In this document: in pieces, positions 18,710 to 30,619 of the stretch | Numbering within the stretch: the first letter of the stretch is position 1 | Layout: each line of letters starts with the position of its first letter | Assembly: GCA_902559885.1 (NCBI GenBank) | Contig: CACEJU010000010.1 | Location: 1 to 44,183, forward strand | Direction: 5' to 3' | DNA from: an uncultured SAR86 cluster bacterium | Lineage (GTDB): Bacteria; Pseudomonadota; Gammaproteobacteria; Magnimaribacterales; D2472 | DNA length: 44,183 nt | Translations under genes and position numbers: made by a program | Notes under the pieces: model-generated | Told to the model about the DNA's origin: nothing | What the model saw: the letters and a program-made list of their open reading frames with translations, nothing else | Databases searched by the model: none

Positions 18710-19519
18710 TTACTTTTGGCAATCTAGGCAGTAAAAAGTTGATCTTTGGTTTAGGACAATCTTTTTAATAACTCCTCTACAAGATTTACATTTTTCATTC
18801 TCTCTACCATAAACTTTTAGCTTAATTTTAAAATATCCCTCAGAGCCATCAACGGAGTAAAAGTCTTTTAAGGTGGTGCCACCCATATTAATAGCAATCT
18901 TTAAGATATTTTTTATTGATTTAACGAGTCTTTTACAATCCTCTTCATTTATAGAGTTTGTTATATTATTTGGATTAATTCTTGCGTCAAATAAAGCTTC
19001 TGATGCATAAATATTCCCAACGCCAACAACAACTTTTTGATTCATTATAAAATTTTTAATATTGGTCTTTGAGTTTCTTGAAATATTAAATAAATATTTT
19101 TTGTTAAAGTCTTTTGATAATGGTTCAGGCCCTAAGTTTTTAATTAAAAAGTGATCTTTTGCATTATTAGTAAAATGGATTGAACCAAATCTCCTTATGT
19201 CGTTATATATAATTTTTTTATCTTTAAGATAAAAAATAATATGATCATGTTTTTTATACGTGTTGCTATTAAGATCTTGAATTCTAATATTTCCAGACAT
19301 TCCTAGATGCAAAATAATAAAACCATCAGATAAATTAAAAATAATATATTTAGCTCTTCTTGTGATACTTATAATTTTTTTATTAGATATATTTTTTTCA
19401 AAATCCTTCTCAATTTTCCATCTTAAATGTCTATTATTTATATCTACGGAAACTATTTTTTTTTCAACGAATGGCTGAAGGGCTGACATGGTAGTTTCAA
19501 CCTCAGGGAGTTCTGGCAT
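18710..19519 (-). CDS. mutM: Formamidopyrimidine-DNA glycosylase (8-oxoguanine repair)
   Basis: The 269-residue base-excision repair enzyme removes oxidised purines and nicks the site. MPELPEVE at the N-terminus provides the catalytic Pro2 and Glu3. The helix-two-turn-helix region has NQKVVVGVGNIYASEALF. The C-terminal zinc finger is CKSC, 16 residues, CLDC. The stop abuts the coaD stop. It sits 4 bp behind the tolC start codon reading the other way round: mutM is upstream of tolC on the minus strand's opposite end, so tolC (20861-19524) precedes mutM with a 4-bp gap, an unusual operon pairing. Confidence 0.97.
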   Translation of the reverse strand: MPELPEVETTMSALQPFVEKKIVSVDINNRHLRWKIEKDFEKNISNKKIISITRRAKYIIFNLSDGFIILHLGMSGNIRIQDLNSNTYKKHDHIIFYLKDKKIIYNDIRRFGSIHFTNNAKDHFLIKNLGPEPLSKDFNKKYLFNISRNSKTNIKNFIMNQKVVVGVGNIYASEALFDARINPNNITNSINEEDCKRLVKSIKNILKIAINMGGTTLKDFYSVDGSEGYFKIKLKVYGRENEKCKSCRGVIKKIVLNQRSTFYCLDCQK

Positions 19520-19523
19520 ATTT

Positions 19524-20861
19524 TTAGTTTAGTAAATTATTAATATCAATAATATTCTGAGGAGAAATTGTTCCAGATGCTAGCGCTAGTCTTAAATTTG
19601 CAAGAATGTAGTCATACTTTGCATTAGCAAGATTTTTTTCAGCACTATATAGATTTTTTTCTGCCTGAAGTAAATCTACAACATTTCTAGTTCCAACTTT
19701 ATATCCCACTGAAGTTGCCTCTAAAGCGCTAGTAGCTGATACCACAGCTTGTTGTTGTGCCTTAACATTTGCTACTAAAGTAATTACATTAGAGTATTGA
19801 GATCTTACTTCTTGTATTACAGATCTTTCTACAAAAAGTGCATTTTCTATGCTTCTATCATAGTTAGCATATGCCTGCCTTCTTTTAGAGTTTACTGAAC
19901 CGCCTTGAAAAATTGGCATACTGAATTGGATGGCATAATTTCTTCTACCGGTCACTTCTGGCACAGGTATTCCTTGGCCATCAATGTCGAAACCCTCAAA
20001 GTTAAACTGGTTGGTTTCAGCTTCATTTATTGTTCCTGCGATATTAATTTTAGGTAAATGGTTTGATGCTGAGCTTCTGGCATTATTTTTTGCTGCATTT
20101 TTTCTTAAATGAGAGGCCTTAAGTTTATAATTTTTTTCTATAGCTTTATTAACCCAGGCTTCTTTTGAGCTTGGTGTTGGCTCAGTAATAATGAGATCAT
20201 TACCTAGCTCATCAATTGAAAAAACTTCTCTTCCAATAAGTGCATTGAGAGATTCTCTGGCAGAAAAAAGATTACCTTCAGCATTTATTTTTGAAGCTCT
20301 ACTTAAATCAAAGGCTAGCTGGGCTTCTTGAACTTCTGTAATTGCTGATAAACCAACTTCAAATCTTTGTTGAGCTTGATCAAGTTGTTTTTTGATAGCT
20401 TTTTCTTCAGAAATAGCAGCATTAAGATTATCTATTGCTCTCAGAACACCAAAATAGACTTCTGCTGTTCTTACAAGTAGATTTTGTTGTTCATAAGCAA
20501 AATCTGCTTCAGCTGCATCAGTAAGCGCTTTAGAACTTTTGTAGTTGAACCAATAATCTAATCTAAATAGAGGCTGACTTAATGTAGCCTGTGAACCAAA
20601 GGAGTTATAGTTTTGCTGTAATACTTTATTTTGATAATACTCATTCCAGTTTGTAGTACCACTGATAGAAATATTAGGTAATAATGCTGCTCTTCCTTGA
20701 ACCTTTAACTCTTTATCAGCTAAGAAAGTATATTGAGCTGCTCTATAAGTTGGATCATTTTCTAGGGCTTCATTGTAAATATCTAATAGGCTCTCGCCTT
20801 GAATAAGAAATGGAAAAATACAGACAGCATGTATAAAGATTTTATTTAATTTTTGTTTCAT
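19524..20861 (-). CDS. tolC: TolC-family outer membrane efflux/secretion channel
   Basis: The 445-residue protein has a signal peptide (about 1-22, ending IQGES), then the two-repeat OEP architecture: SLLDIYNEALENDPTYRAAQY near the start, long heptad-rich helices, LFRLDYWFNYKSSKA, and the repeat-two counterpart YKVGTRNVVDLLQAEKNLYSAEKNLANAKYDYILANLRL near the end. It forms the trimeric outer-membrane duct for tripartite exporters or type I secretion; no partner pump is adjacent. Head-to-head tolC and thiC is also seen in Pseudomonas. It ends 4 bp before mutM starts and may be co-transcribed with it. Confidence 0.94.
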   Translation of the reverse strand: MKQKLNKIFIHAVCIFPFLIQGESLLDIYNEALENDPTYRAAQYTFLADKELKVQGRAALLPNISISGTTNWNEYYQNKVLQQNYNSFGSQATLSQPLFRLDYWFNYKSSKALTDAAEADFAYEQQNLLVRTAEVYFGVLRAIDNLNAAISEEKAIKKQLDQAQQRFEVGLSAITEVQEAQLAFDLSRASKINAEGNLFSARESLNALIGREVFSIDELGNDLIITEPTPSSKEAWVNKAIEKNYKLKASHLRKNAAKNNARSSASNHLPKINIAGTINEAETNQFNFEGFDIDGQGIPVPEVTGRRNYAIQFSMPIFQGGSVNSKRRQAYANYDRSIENALFVERSVIQEVRSQYSNVITLVANVKAQQQAVVSATSALEATSVGYKVGTRNVVDLLQAEKNLYSAEKNLANAKYDYILANLRLALASGTISPQNIIDINNLLN

Positions 20862-20896
20862 ATAATAAGTATTTTAGCTTATTTTTTAATGTTAGC

Positions 20897-20926
20897 ATTG
20901 TAAACATTTATATGCTTATATGTAAA
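20897..20926 (-). promoter_or_regulatory. Candidate tolC promoter
   Basis: On the minus strand TTTACA (20926-20921) is followed after 18 bp by TACAAT (20902-20897), four and five matches respectively. The predicted start near 20890 gives a leader of about 28 nt. The -35 is one arm of the palindrome at 20920-20939. Confidence 0.45.
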
Positions 20927-20939
20927 GGATACTTTACAT
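20920..20939. promoter_or_regulatory. Perfect palindrome matching the TyrR/PhhR box, between tolC and thiC
   Basis: Arms ATGTAAAG (20920-20927) and CTTTACAT (20932-20939) are perfect inverted repeats around GATA. The core TGTAAA, six bases, TTTACA equals the published TyrR box consensus. Another TGTAAA lies 22 bp to the left (20899-20904), about two helical turns away. The right arm TTTACA (20933-20938) can also be a -35 for thiC with AATATT at 20956-20961 (17-bp spacer); the left arm serves tolC. Binding here would occlude both promoters. Which protein binds is unknown. Confidence 0.5.
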
Positions 20940-20966
20940 TAAAAATTTAAAATGAAATATTCATAG

Positions 20967-22814
<1,848 letters not shown>

Positions 22815-22815
22815 G

Positions 22816-24708
22816 TTGGCTAAATCCTCATATGATTCAAAAGCTATAGAGGTTTTATCAGGCCTTGATCCGGTTAAGAAAAGACCGGGGATGTACACAG
22901 ATACAACTAACCCCAACCATCTTATTCAAGAAGTACTGGATAATTCAGTAGATGAAGCATTAGCAGGGCATTGCTCAAAAATAAAAATTATTTTATATAA
23001 AGATCAGTTCATTGAAGTAATTGATAATGGCAGAGGAATGCCAGTTGATATTCATCCTGAGCATAAAATATCTGGAATAGAATTAATACTTTGCAAACTC
23101 CACGCTGGGGCCAAATTTTCTGGAAACGAATATAACTTTTCTGGTGGATTGCATGGGGTGGGTGTCTCGGTCGTAAATGCTCTATCGCAAAATCTCGAAG
23201 CAAAAATTAAAAGAGATGCAAAAGAGCACTTAATAACTTTTTCTAATGGTGACAAGGTTAATGATCTCAGTGTAATAGGAGAGGTTGGCGCAAGAAATAC
23301 AGGCTCAAGCATCAAATTTAAGCCAAATAAAGATTACTTTGAAACTGATAAAGTTGACACCAAATCCCTTATTAAATTAATTAAAGCAAAAGCAGTTTTG
23401 TGCCCGGGACTTACAATTGAGTTTTATGATGAAAAAAAATCTTTTAGAGAGAGTTGGTATTTTGAAGATGGGTTAAAGTCATATTTAGATGATGCTGCTC
23501 AAGACTTAGATACCCTTCTTGAAGACCCAATTATATGTAATAAAGAGGGCGATATTCAGGCAGTTGATTTTATTATTAATTGGTCTCTCACACCTTCTAA
23601 AAATAAATTAGAAGAAACTTATGTGAATTTAATACCTACTCAACAAGGTGGTTCGCATTTAAATGGATTTAAATCAGGTTTTCTTGAAGCCATTAAAGAA
23701 TTTTGTGACTACAGAAACCTAATCCCAAAGGGTATCAAACTCAACTCAGATGATGTCATAAAGGATGCTATGTTTGTAATTTCATCTAAGATGCAAAATC
23801 CACAATTTGCAGGACAAACAAAAGAAAGACTTGATTCTAAAGATCATGCATCTTTTGTTTCTTCAACAACCAAGGATCTTGTAAGTATCTGGTTGAATAC
23901 TCATACTGAAGAGGGTGAAAAGATTGCAGACTTAGCAATCAGTTCTGCTCAATCAAGAGCAAAAGCCTCAGTAAATGTTGTTAGAAAAAAAGTTATAAAA
24001 GGGCCCGCTCTTCCAGGAAAACTTTCAGATTGTAATAGCCAGGATTTAAACGAAACAGAATTATTTTTAGTTGAAGGTGATTCTGCAGGTGGTTCAGCTA
24101 AACAAGCTAGAGAAAGAGCATTCCAAGCAATAATGCCTTTGAGAGGAAAAATTTTAAATACTTGGGATCTTGAGAGCACGGATATAATTAAATCACAAGA
24201 AATTAAAAACCTTTCGACTGCAATTGGAGTTATTCCTGGAAGCGATGATTTAAGTTCATTACGGTATGGGAAGATATGTATATTAGCTGATGCTGATTCT
24301 GATGGCTTACATATTTCAACCTTATTATGTGCGCTATTTTTAAGACATTTTAGGCCTTTGGTGAAAGAGGGCAGAATATTTGTATCAATGCCACCGCTTT
24401 TTAGGATAGATTGTGGCCACGAAGTTAGATATGCACTTGATGAAAAGGAAAAAGAAATCATCGTTAATGAATTTAAAAAGAAAAAAGGAAAACCAAAAAT
24501 AAATATCCAAAGATTTAAGGGTCTGGGTGAAATGAATCCATCACAATTAAGAGAAACAGTCATGGATCCACAATCACGGAAGCTAGTAAATCTTACTATT
24601 AGTTCAAGTGATAACGCCAACTCTGTTATGGATCTTCTACTTTCTAAGAAAAGATCGAGTGACAGAAAAGAATGGCTTGAAAAAAAAGGATCATTAGCTG
24701 AGATATAA
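22816..24708 (+). CDS. parE: DNA topoisomerase IV subunit B
   Basis: The 630-residue ATPase subunit, the same length as E. coli ParE, works with ParC to unlink daughter chromosomes. The GHKL ATP site has EVLDNSVDEALAGHC, DNGRGMP and the glycine-rich SGGLHGVGVSVVNAL; PGMYTDT is upstream. The toprim domain has VEGDSAGGSAKQ and DADSDG. The start is a TTG one base after the thiC stop; the family N-terminus begins right there and no ATG is available nearby. The stop is followed directly by the parC ATG. Confidence 0.96.
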   Translation: MAKSSYDSKAIEVLSGLDPVKKRPGMYTDTTNPNHLIQEVLDNSVDEALAGHCSKIKIILYKDQFIEVIDNGRGMPVDIHPEHKISGIELILCKLHAGAKFSGNEYNFSGGLHGVGVSVVNALSQNLEAKIKRDAKEHLITFSNGDKVNDLSVIGEVGARNTGSSIKFKPNKDYFETDKVDTKSLIKLIKAKAVLCPGLTIEFYDEKKSFRESWYFEDGLKSYLDDAAQDLDTLLEDPIICNKEGDIQAVDFIINWSLTPSKNKLEETYVNLIPTQQGGSHLNGFKSGFLEAIKEFCDYRNLIPKGIKLNSDDVIKDAMFVISSKMQNPQFAGQTKERLDSKDHASFVSSTTKDLVSIWLNTHTEEGEKIADLAISSAQSRAKASVNVVRKKVIKGPALPGKLSDCNSQDLNETELFLVEGDSAGGSAKQARERAFQAIMPLRGKILNTWDLESTDIIKSQEIKNLSTAIGVIPGSDDLSSLRYGKICILADADSDGLHISTLLCALFLRHFRPLVKEGRIFVSMPPLFRIDCGHEVRYALDEKEKEIIVNEFKKKKGKPKINIQRFKGLGEMNPSQLRETVMDPQSRKLVNLTISSSDNANSVMDLLLSKKRSSDRKEWLEKKGSLAEI

Positions 24709-26940
24709 ATGAGTAAACAAGAATCAAATATTAGTTTAAAGAAATATGCAGAAGATGCATATTTAAATTATGCAATGTATGTAATTTTAGATAGAGCTTT
24801 GCCTAATATTGGGGATGGGTTAAAGCCGGTTCAAAGAAGAATACTTTACGCAATGTCAGAGCTTGGACTAGATGCAGGGTCGAAATATAAGAAGTCTGCT
24901 CGAACTGTTGGAGATGTAATTGGTAAGTTTCATCCACATGGAGACTCTGCTGCATATGAAGCAATGGTTTTAATGGCCCAAGACTTTTCTTTTAAATATC
25001 CATTAGTAGATGGTCAAGGCAATTGGGGTTCGCAAGATGACCCTAAGTCATTTGCAGCTATGAGGTATACAGAATCAAAACTTACAAAATTTGCGAAACT
25101 TTTAATTGATGAATTAAAAGCAGGTACTGTAGACTGGCAACCAAATTTTGATGGATCTTTGTTGGAGCCAGTTATCTTTCCTGCTAAGGTTCCATCAATA
25201 TTATTGAATGGCACCTCAGGGATAGCTGTTGGCATGGCCACTGATATTTCATCTCATAATATTAATGAAGTTTTAGACGCAACAATACATGTTTTAGAAA
25301 ACCCAAAATCAAAAACAAAAGACCTTTTAAAGATTATAAAAGGCCCAGATTTTTCAAATAACGCAAAAATTGTAGCTAATTCAGAAGAATTATTTGAAAT
25401 TTACTCAACTGGTAGAGGTGGATTTAAGATACAGGCAAATTGGGATAAAGAGGGAAATGATATTGTAATAACCTCGCTTCCTTACCAGGCATCTGGCTCA
25501 AAAATTTTAGAACAGATTGCTGATCAAATGCTGAATAAAAAAGTTCCCATGATTGTTGATCTAGCAGATGAGGGAGATCATCAGGAGCCAGTTAGATTAG
25601 TCATTTCATTAAAATCAAATCGAGTTAATGCTGATGATGTAATGAACCATTTGTTTGCTACAACAGATTTACAAAAATCATATAGATTTAATATGAATTT
25701 AATCTCCTTATCTGGAAATCCAAGAGTTTTTGCATTAGATGAGTTACTTAAAGAGTGGATAAAATTCAGGAAAATTACTGTAACAAGAAAGCTTGAAAAT
25801 AGATTAGACCAGGTTAACGATAGACTTCATATTCTTGATGGCCTTGCCATTGTATATTTGAATATTGATGAGGTTATAAAAATTATTAGAGAATCTGATG
25901 AGCCGAAAAAAGAGCTTTCCAAGAAATTTAAATTATCTGATATTCAAGTTAATGCAATCTTAGAAATTAGATTGAGGCAACTTGCAAAATTAGAGCAAAT
26001 TAAAATTGAAACTGAGCAAAATAAATTATCAGAAGAGCAATCAGAGATAGAGAAAATCTTAGCCTCAAAATCACGACTTAAAACTTTAATTAAAAATGAG
26101 CTTATAGAAATTAAGCAAGAATTCGGCGAAGAAAGAAAATCTCCAATTATTGAATCTTCTTCAGCTAAAGTTTTTTCAGAAGAGGAAACTATTGTTACTG
26201 AGCCAGTTACAATTGTGCTTTCCAAGGCTGGCTGGATTAGGTCTGCAAAAGGACATGAGATAGATCCCAGTTCATTATCATATAGGGGTGACGATCTGTT
26301 ACAAGATTTTTGTAGAGGTAAAAGTAATCAAAATACAGTGTTCTTAGCATCAAATGGAAAAGCGTATACGCTTTCTGCCCACTCTTTGCCATCAGCAAGA
26401 GGCTTGGGGGATCCAATTACTGGAAGAATTTCTGCAGACTCAGGTATTATTTTTAAATCATGTGCTATTGGTGAACAAGAGGATAAATATGTAGTTTCAA
26501 ACTCTGCAGGATTTGGTTATATATCTGATTTTGCAAGCATGATTTCAAACAAAAAATCTGGAAGAGCATTTATGAAAGTACCAGAAGGTGCCGATGTTCA
26601 TAAAGCAATTAAATATAGAGTAGATCATGAGTTTATTGTTGCAATATCAAATATTGGTAGGATGCTCATTTTTAATATAGAAGAGCTACCATTCTTACAG
26701 AAAGGAAAGGGTAATAAAATCATCAATATTCCAACTCCAAAATTTAAGTCAGGTGAGGAATCTATGACTCATATTGAGCTCTTAGCTCCTGAGAGTATTT
26801 TAAGAATTGATAGTGGTAAGCAGCATATGAGGCTTAAGTTCAAGGATCTTCAAAATTATATTTCAACAAGAGCAAAAAGAGGAAATATGCTACCCCAAGG
26901 TTATAGAAAAGTTGATAGTATTATCGAAGAGCTTGAATAA
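24709..26940 (+). CDS. parC: DNA topoisomerase IV subunit A
   Basis: The 743-residue DNA-cleaving subunit, close to E. coli ParC (752) and clearly shorter than GyrA. The catalytic Tyr120 is in SFAAMRYTE. The quinolone-determining region [10 protein letters not shown] has Ser80 and Glu84, the same residues and numbers as sensitive E. coli. The GyrA-type GQRGG box is not evident in the shorter C-terminal beta-pinwheel, consistent with ParC. It is coupled to parE (TAAATG) and followed after 8 bp by a DUF2244 gene. Confidence 0.96.
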   Translation: MSKQESNISLKKYAEDAYLNYAMYVILDRALPNIGDGLKPVQRRILYAMSELGLDAGSKYKKSARTVGDVIGKFHPHGDSAAYEAMVLMAQDFSFKYPLVDGQGNWGSQDDPKSFAAMRYTESKLTKFAKLLIDELKAGTVDWQPNFDGSLLEPVIFPAKVPSILLNGTSGIAVGMATDISSHNINEVLDATIHVLENPKSKTKDLLKIIKGPDFSNNAKIVANSEELFEIYSTGRGGFKIQANWDKEGNDIVITSLPYQASGSKILEQIADQMLNKKVPMIVDLADEGDHQEPVRLVISLKSNRVNADDVMNHLFATTDLQKSYRFNMNLISLSGNPRVFALDELLKEWIKFRKITVTRKLENRLDQVNDRLHILDGLAIVYLNIDEVIKIIRESDEPKKELSKKFKLSDIQVNAILEIRLRQLAKLEQIKIETEQNKLSEEQSEIEKILASKSRLKTLIKNELIEIKQEFGEERKSPIIESSSAKVFSEEETIVTEPVTIVLSKAGWIRSAKGHEIDPSSLSYRGDDLLQDFCRGKSNQNTVFLASNGKAYTLSAHSLPSARGLGDPITGRISADSGIIFKSCAIGEQEDKYVVSNSAGFGYISDFASMISNKKSGRAFMKVPEGADVHKAIKYRVDHEFIVAISNIGRMLIFNIEELPFLQKGKGNKIINIPTPKFKSGEESMTHIELLAPESILRIDSGKQHMRLKFKDLQNYISTRAKRGNMLPQGYRKVDSIIEELE

Positions 26941-26948
26941 AAATTTAC

Positions 26949-27425
26949 ATGATAAAAATATCAAGTGAAGGTGAAAATTTTCAAATAATACTGAGCCCAA
27001 ACCGCTCATTAACTGGAAAGTATAGGTGGATCTTTATTGGAAGTATTGCAACCATTTGTTTATCCATTGCAACTATTTTTTTTATTCTTGGCGCAACATT
27101 AATACTTCCATTTGCTGGGCTTGAAGTAGCAATCTTGTCTATTGCTTTCTATTTAAATTTTAAATGGAGTAGCCAAAAAGAAGTTATCTATATTAATCCT
27201 CAAGAGGTAAGGATTGAAAAAGGAAATAATAAACTTGAGTTTAGCTGGAAAGAGTTTAGAACTTTTACCTCTTTTGTTGTCTCAAAAGAAGATAAAGATA
27301 ATATTCAACTTGGATTCAGGTCCAAGGGCCAGACAATATATGTTGGTAGCTTCCTGAATTTTGATGAAAAAGAAGAATTAAAAGAAGAGGTTTCAAATAT
27401 TATTTCTGAATTAAATTCTTTATAG
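26949..27425 (+). CDS. DUF2244 family membrane protein
   Basis: A 158-residue protein with a short cytoplasmic N-terminus (FQIILSPNRSLTG), two adjacent transmembrane segments at about 27-47 and 50-68 joined by the family motif ATLILPFAGLEVAILSI, and a C-terminal beta-rich PH-like domain (EVIYINPQEVRIEKG...FSWKEFRTF). This pattern is typical of DUF2244, a family of unknown function common in proteobacteria. It is probably the last gene of the thiC-parE-parC unit. Its end overlaps the convergent phosphofructokinase gene by 6 bp. Confidence 0.75.
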   Translation: MIKISSEGENFQIILSPNRSLTGKYRWIFIGSIATICLSIATIFFILGATLILPFAGLEVAILSIAFYLNFKWSSQKEVIYINPQEVRIEKGNNKLEFSWKEFRTFTSFVVSKEDKDNIQLGFRSKGQTIYVGSFLNFDEKEELKEEVSNIISELNSL

Positions 27426-28673
27426 CTTCCATTTAGGCAATTTTTTCTTCTCAAGTATAAGATTAAACTTAACAAGCTTAGGAATACCATTTTCAAATTT
27501 TGATGGAGCTTCGCCTTGAATTAAAGGCATTAAGTATTTGATAGCCTTAGGCGTTACATTAAAACCATCTTTAGAAATAAATGATGCAGGAAGTTTTTTC
27601 TCAATATTTGCAATTTTTGATAAAGGGGCAGGCTTAATTTCCCACGAATAACGTTTTGTTTTTTTTCGTACAATAATTGGCATTACACCATTTAAACCTT
27701 TTACCGCATATTCAACTGCCTTTTTGCCAACAGCAGATGCATGTTCTAAATCAGTTAAAGATGCAATATGCCTTCCACTTCTTTGTAAATAATCTGCAAC
27801 TGCCCAATGATTTTTTAAGTTCAATTTATTTGAAATAAGGCTCGCTAACTTAGGAGCGACGCCACCTAGCTGAACATGACCAAATGCATCCTTAGTATCT
27901 GACTCTGCTACAAATTTATTCTTTGAGTTCTTAATTCCCTCCGACGCAACAATTACACAAAAACTATTCTTTTTTACAACTTCTTTTACTTTGTTTAAAA
28001 ATTTTTTTTCTTCAAATATTATCTCTGGAAGAAGAATGATATGAGGTGATGAGTTATTATCATTTCTTGCTAAAGCACTGGATGCAGCCATCCAACCAGC
28101 ATGCCTTCCCATTACCTCTAAAATAAATACCTTGGTTGAAGATTCTGCCATTGATTCAACATCAAGAGCTGCCTCTAAAGTTGAGGTAGCAATATATTTT
28201 GCTGCAGATCCAAATCCAGGACAACAGTCAGTTAAAGCTAAATCATTATCTACTGTTTTTGGGATAGCAATACAAGTAAGAGGATAACCAAGTTCTTCAC
28301 TCATTTTGGAAACTTTGAAGGCAGTATCCGCAGAGTCATTACCACCATTATAAAAAAAGTAACCAATATTATGAGCCTTAAAAACCTCGATTAATCGAAG
28401 ATATTCTTTTCGATCTGTATCAATATCTTTTAACTTAAATCTACAGGAACCAAAGATTCCTCCAGGTCTATAAAATAATGAATTTAAAGCCGAAATGGAT
28501 TCCTTGGATGTATCAAATAATTCCTCTCTAAGCGCTCCCAAGATGCCATACTTACCAGCATAAACTTTGCCTATTTCCTTGTGTTTTTTTGCTTCTAGTA
28601 TTACTGATGCAGCAGTAGCATTGATTACAGAGGTTACGCCACCAGATTGAGCATAAAAAGCATTTCGTTTCAT
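27420..28673 (-). CDS. Pyrophosphate-dependent 6-phosphofructokinase
   Basis: A 417-residue phosphofructokinase that phosphorylates fructose-6-phosphate reversibly with PPi. The phosphoryl-donor loop reads GGNDS at 110-114: Asp113 replaces the Gly that ATP-dependent enzymes have, the hallmark of PPi use, and Lys139 in IPKTVDNDL is the second PPi determinant. Other family motifs are AQSGGVTSVINAT, the MGRHAGW substrate loop, and LGGVAPKLASL in place of the usual LGxxQRGG form. It is divergent from mpl. PPi dependence would make glycolysis reversible and save ATP. No other sugar genes are nearby. Confidence 0.9.
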   Translation of the reverse strand: MKRNAFYAQSGGVTSVINATAASVILEAKKHKEIGKVYAGKYGILGALREELFDTSKESISALNSLFYRPGGIFGSCRFKLKDIDTDRKEYLRLIEVFKAHNIGYFFYNGGNDSADTAFKVSKMSEELGYPLTCIAIPKTVDNDLALTDCCPGFGSAAKYIATSTLEAALDVESMAESSTKVFILEVMGRHAGWMAASSALARNDNNSSPHIILLPEIIFEEKKFLNKVKEVVKKNSFCVIVASEGIKNSKNKFVAESDTKDAFGHVQLGGVAPKLASLISNKLNLKNHWAVADYLQRSGRHIASLTDLEHASAVGKKAVEYAVKGLNGVMPIIVRKKTKRYSWEIKPAPLSKIANIEKKLPASFISKDGFNVTPKAIKYLMPLIQGEAPSKFENGIPKLVKFNLILEKKKLPKWKL

Positions 28674-28725
28674 AAATTAATACCTAAAGTTTCGTTATCT
28701 CTTATGCTAACGTATTATAGCTAAT

Positions 28726-30030
28726 ATGAAAGTGCATATCTTAGGAATTTGTGGAACCTTTATGGCTGGCGTTGCTAAACTTATGATTGAAAAGGGTTAT
28801 GAGGTTTCAGGAAGCGATAAAGATTTTTATCCTCCTATGTCAGAATATTTAGAAACTTTAAAAATTGATTTAATTAAAGGATATGATTCTCAAAACTTAC
28901 CTGAAGCAGATTTGTATGTCATTGGAAATGTCATATCAAGAGGAAATGAATCTTTTGAGAAAATTCTCAGCAATAAATTACCATATACATCTGGCCCCAA
29001 AATTATTGCCGATCTTACCAAAGAAGAGAACCTGATAGCAGTTACTGGAACTCATGGCAAGACAACAACATCCTACATGCTCTGTCATATATTTATAGAA
29101 AATGGTATAGATATTGGATATTTAGTGGGAGGTATTTCTCCACATTTTCAAGATTCAGCAAAAATAGGCACTGCAAATATTTTTATAATTGAGGGAGATG
29201 AGTATGACTCAGCTTTATTTGATAAAAGATCAAAATTCATTAATTACAATCCCCATTCAATAATAATTAATAATATAGAGTTTGATCATGCAGATATCTT
29301 TAGAGATATTGATGACATCAAAAGACAATTTCACCATCTAGTCAAGATCATCCCTAATGATGGCAGCATTATGTATCATCATGATGATCCAAATATAAAA
29401 GATGTAATTAATTTAGGATCTTGGTCAAAGATGCTCCCAATAGGAGAAGAAGATTTATTTTACTCATATGAAAATAGAGAAATGACTTTTAATAAGATTA
29501 ATTATTCATTAACCTCATTGCCTCTTAAAGGAATTCATAATTTTAAAAATTATGTAGCAGCTATATATATGGCATATCAATATGGCGTACCTATTAAAAA
29601 ATCCATTCAAGCTTTATCTAACTTTAGTGGAGTTAAAAGAAGACAAGAGCTTGTTTATGATAAAAATAATATTTCAATAATTGATGATTTTGCCCATCAT
29701 CCTACAGCTATAAAGCTTACTATTGAATCAATAAAGCATGAAAATCCTAAGAAAAATATAATTGGGATAATTGAGCTTGGATCAAATACTATGGCAAGTG
29801 GTAAACATATTGATTTATTAATAAATGCTGCAAATGATTTAGATAGTATTTATTGGTATGATCCAAGACATGCGCTCAAAGATAAGCTCTTTAAAAAAAC
29901 TTTCAATTCATTGGATGACTTGCACAAAGATTTACTTGCAAAAATACAAACTGACTCCATTATTTTAATTATGACAAATAAAAATAGTTCATATATATAC
30001 CAACCAATTAGAGAATATCTTGAAGGATAA
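28726..30030 (+). CDS. mpl: Murein tripeptide ligase (UDP-MurNAc:L-Ala-gamma-D-Glu-meso-DAP ligase)
   Basis: The 434-residue Mur-ligase relative reattaches recycled tripeptide to UDP-MurNAc. MKVHILGICGTFMAGVA is the Mpl-type N-terminus, which separates it from MurC. The ATP P-loop TGTHGKTTT is at about 107-115, with EGDEYDSALFDKRSKF and NNIEFDHADIF as metal and substrate segments, and DDFAHHPTA in the C-terminal domain. It points to active peptidoglycan recycling. It is divergent from the phosphofructokinase gene across 52 bp and overlaps the next gene by 11 bp. Confidence 0.95.
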   Translation: MKVHILGICGTFMAGVAKLMIEKGYEVSGSDKDFYPPMSEYLETLKIDLIKGYDSQNLPEADLYVIGNVISRGNESFEKILSNKLPYTSGPKIIADLTKEENLIAVTGTHGKTTTSYMLCHIFIENGIDIGYLVGGISPHFQDSAKIGTANIFIIEGDEYDSALFDKRSKFINYNPHSIIINNIEFDHADIFRDIDDIKRQFHHLVKIIPNDGSIMYHHDDPNIKDVINLGSWSKMLPIGEEDLFYSYENREMTFNKINYSLTSLPLKGIHNFKNYVAAIYMAYQYGVPIKKSIQALSNFSGVKRRQELVYDKNNISIIDDFAHHPTAIKLTIESIKHENPKKNIIGIIELGSNTMASGKHIDLLINAANDLDSIYWYDPRHALKDKLFKKTFNSLDDLHKDLLAKIQTDSIILIMTNKNSSYIYQPIREYLEG

Positions 30031-30619
30031 ACAAATTTCTATATTTCCCTTAGGTATTGTAGTTTTTCCTGGCTCAATACAATCTCTTCAAATATTTGAA
30101 CCTAGATATTTAAACATGGTAAAAAGGTGTATGGCAGAGGATGAAGGTTTTGTCATCACACTATTACAAAATAATTTAGATAATGATGAAATTGGATTTG
30201 CTAAAAAAGGTTCTTATGTTGAAATCGTAGATTTTAATAATCTTCCTAACGGCTTATTAGGAATTACAGTTAAATGTATTCATAAGGCCGAAATTAAAAA
30301 TATTTGTAAACTTGATGATGGTTTAAATATTGGAGAAATTTCACCCATTATCGAGCCCGAAGTTGATGATCAAGCAGTTCTCGCAGAGCATCCTGAATTA
30401 CTTAATATTCTTTCACAGCTTATGCGCCATCCTGAAATAGAAAAATTGTCTCTTGATATTAATTTCGATTCTGCAAATTCTGTTTCAAATCATTTATCTG
30501 GATTGGTGCCTTTTACTGGCGAACAAAAACAAAAACTACTTGAAGCATTTGATGCATCTCAAAGACTTTCAATACTTGATAATCTAATTACCAAGCTTAC
30601 ATCATCTAAGCAAGTTTAA
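30020..30619 (+). CDS. Lon substrate-binding (N-terminal) domain protein
   Basis: A 199-residue stand-alone LON_SB domain: ISIFPLGIVVFPGSIQSLQIFEPRYLNMV at the N-terminus is the typical PUA-like beta start, followed by MAEDEGFVITLL and LLGITVKCIHKAEI. There is no AAA or protease domain. The start is a TTG inside the end of mpl (11-bp overlap); no ATG precedes the domain. The 3' end overlaps the convergent gene by 14 bp. The biochemical role of such single-domain proteins is not established. Confidence 0.88.
   Translation: MKDKQISIFPLGIVVFPGSIQSLQIFEPRYLNMVKRCMAEDEGFVITLLQNNLDNDEIGFAKKGSYVEIVDFNNLPNGLLGITVKCIHKAEIKNICKLDDGLNIGEISPIIEPEVDDQAVLAEHPELLNILSQLMRHPEIEKLSLDINFDSANSVSNHLSGLVPFTGEQKQKLLEAFDASQRLSILDNLITKLTSSKQV

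Noticed and set aside
23949..24620. 223-residue open frame antisense to parE
   Set aside because: It lies entirely inside a well-conserved parE and shows no recognisable domain; a shadow of parE codon usage.
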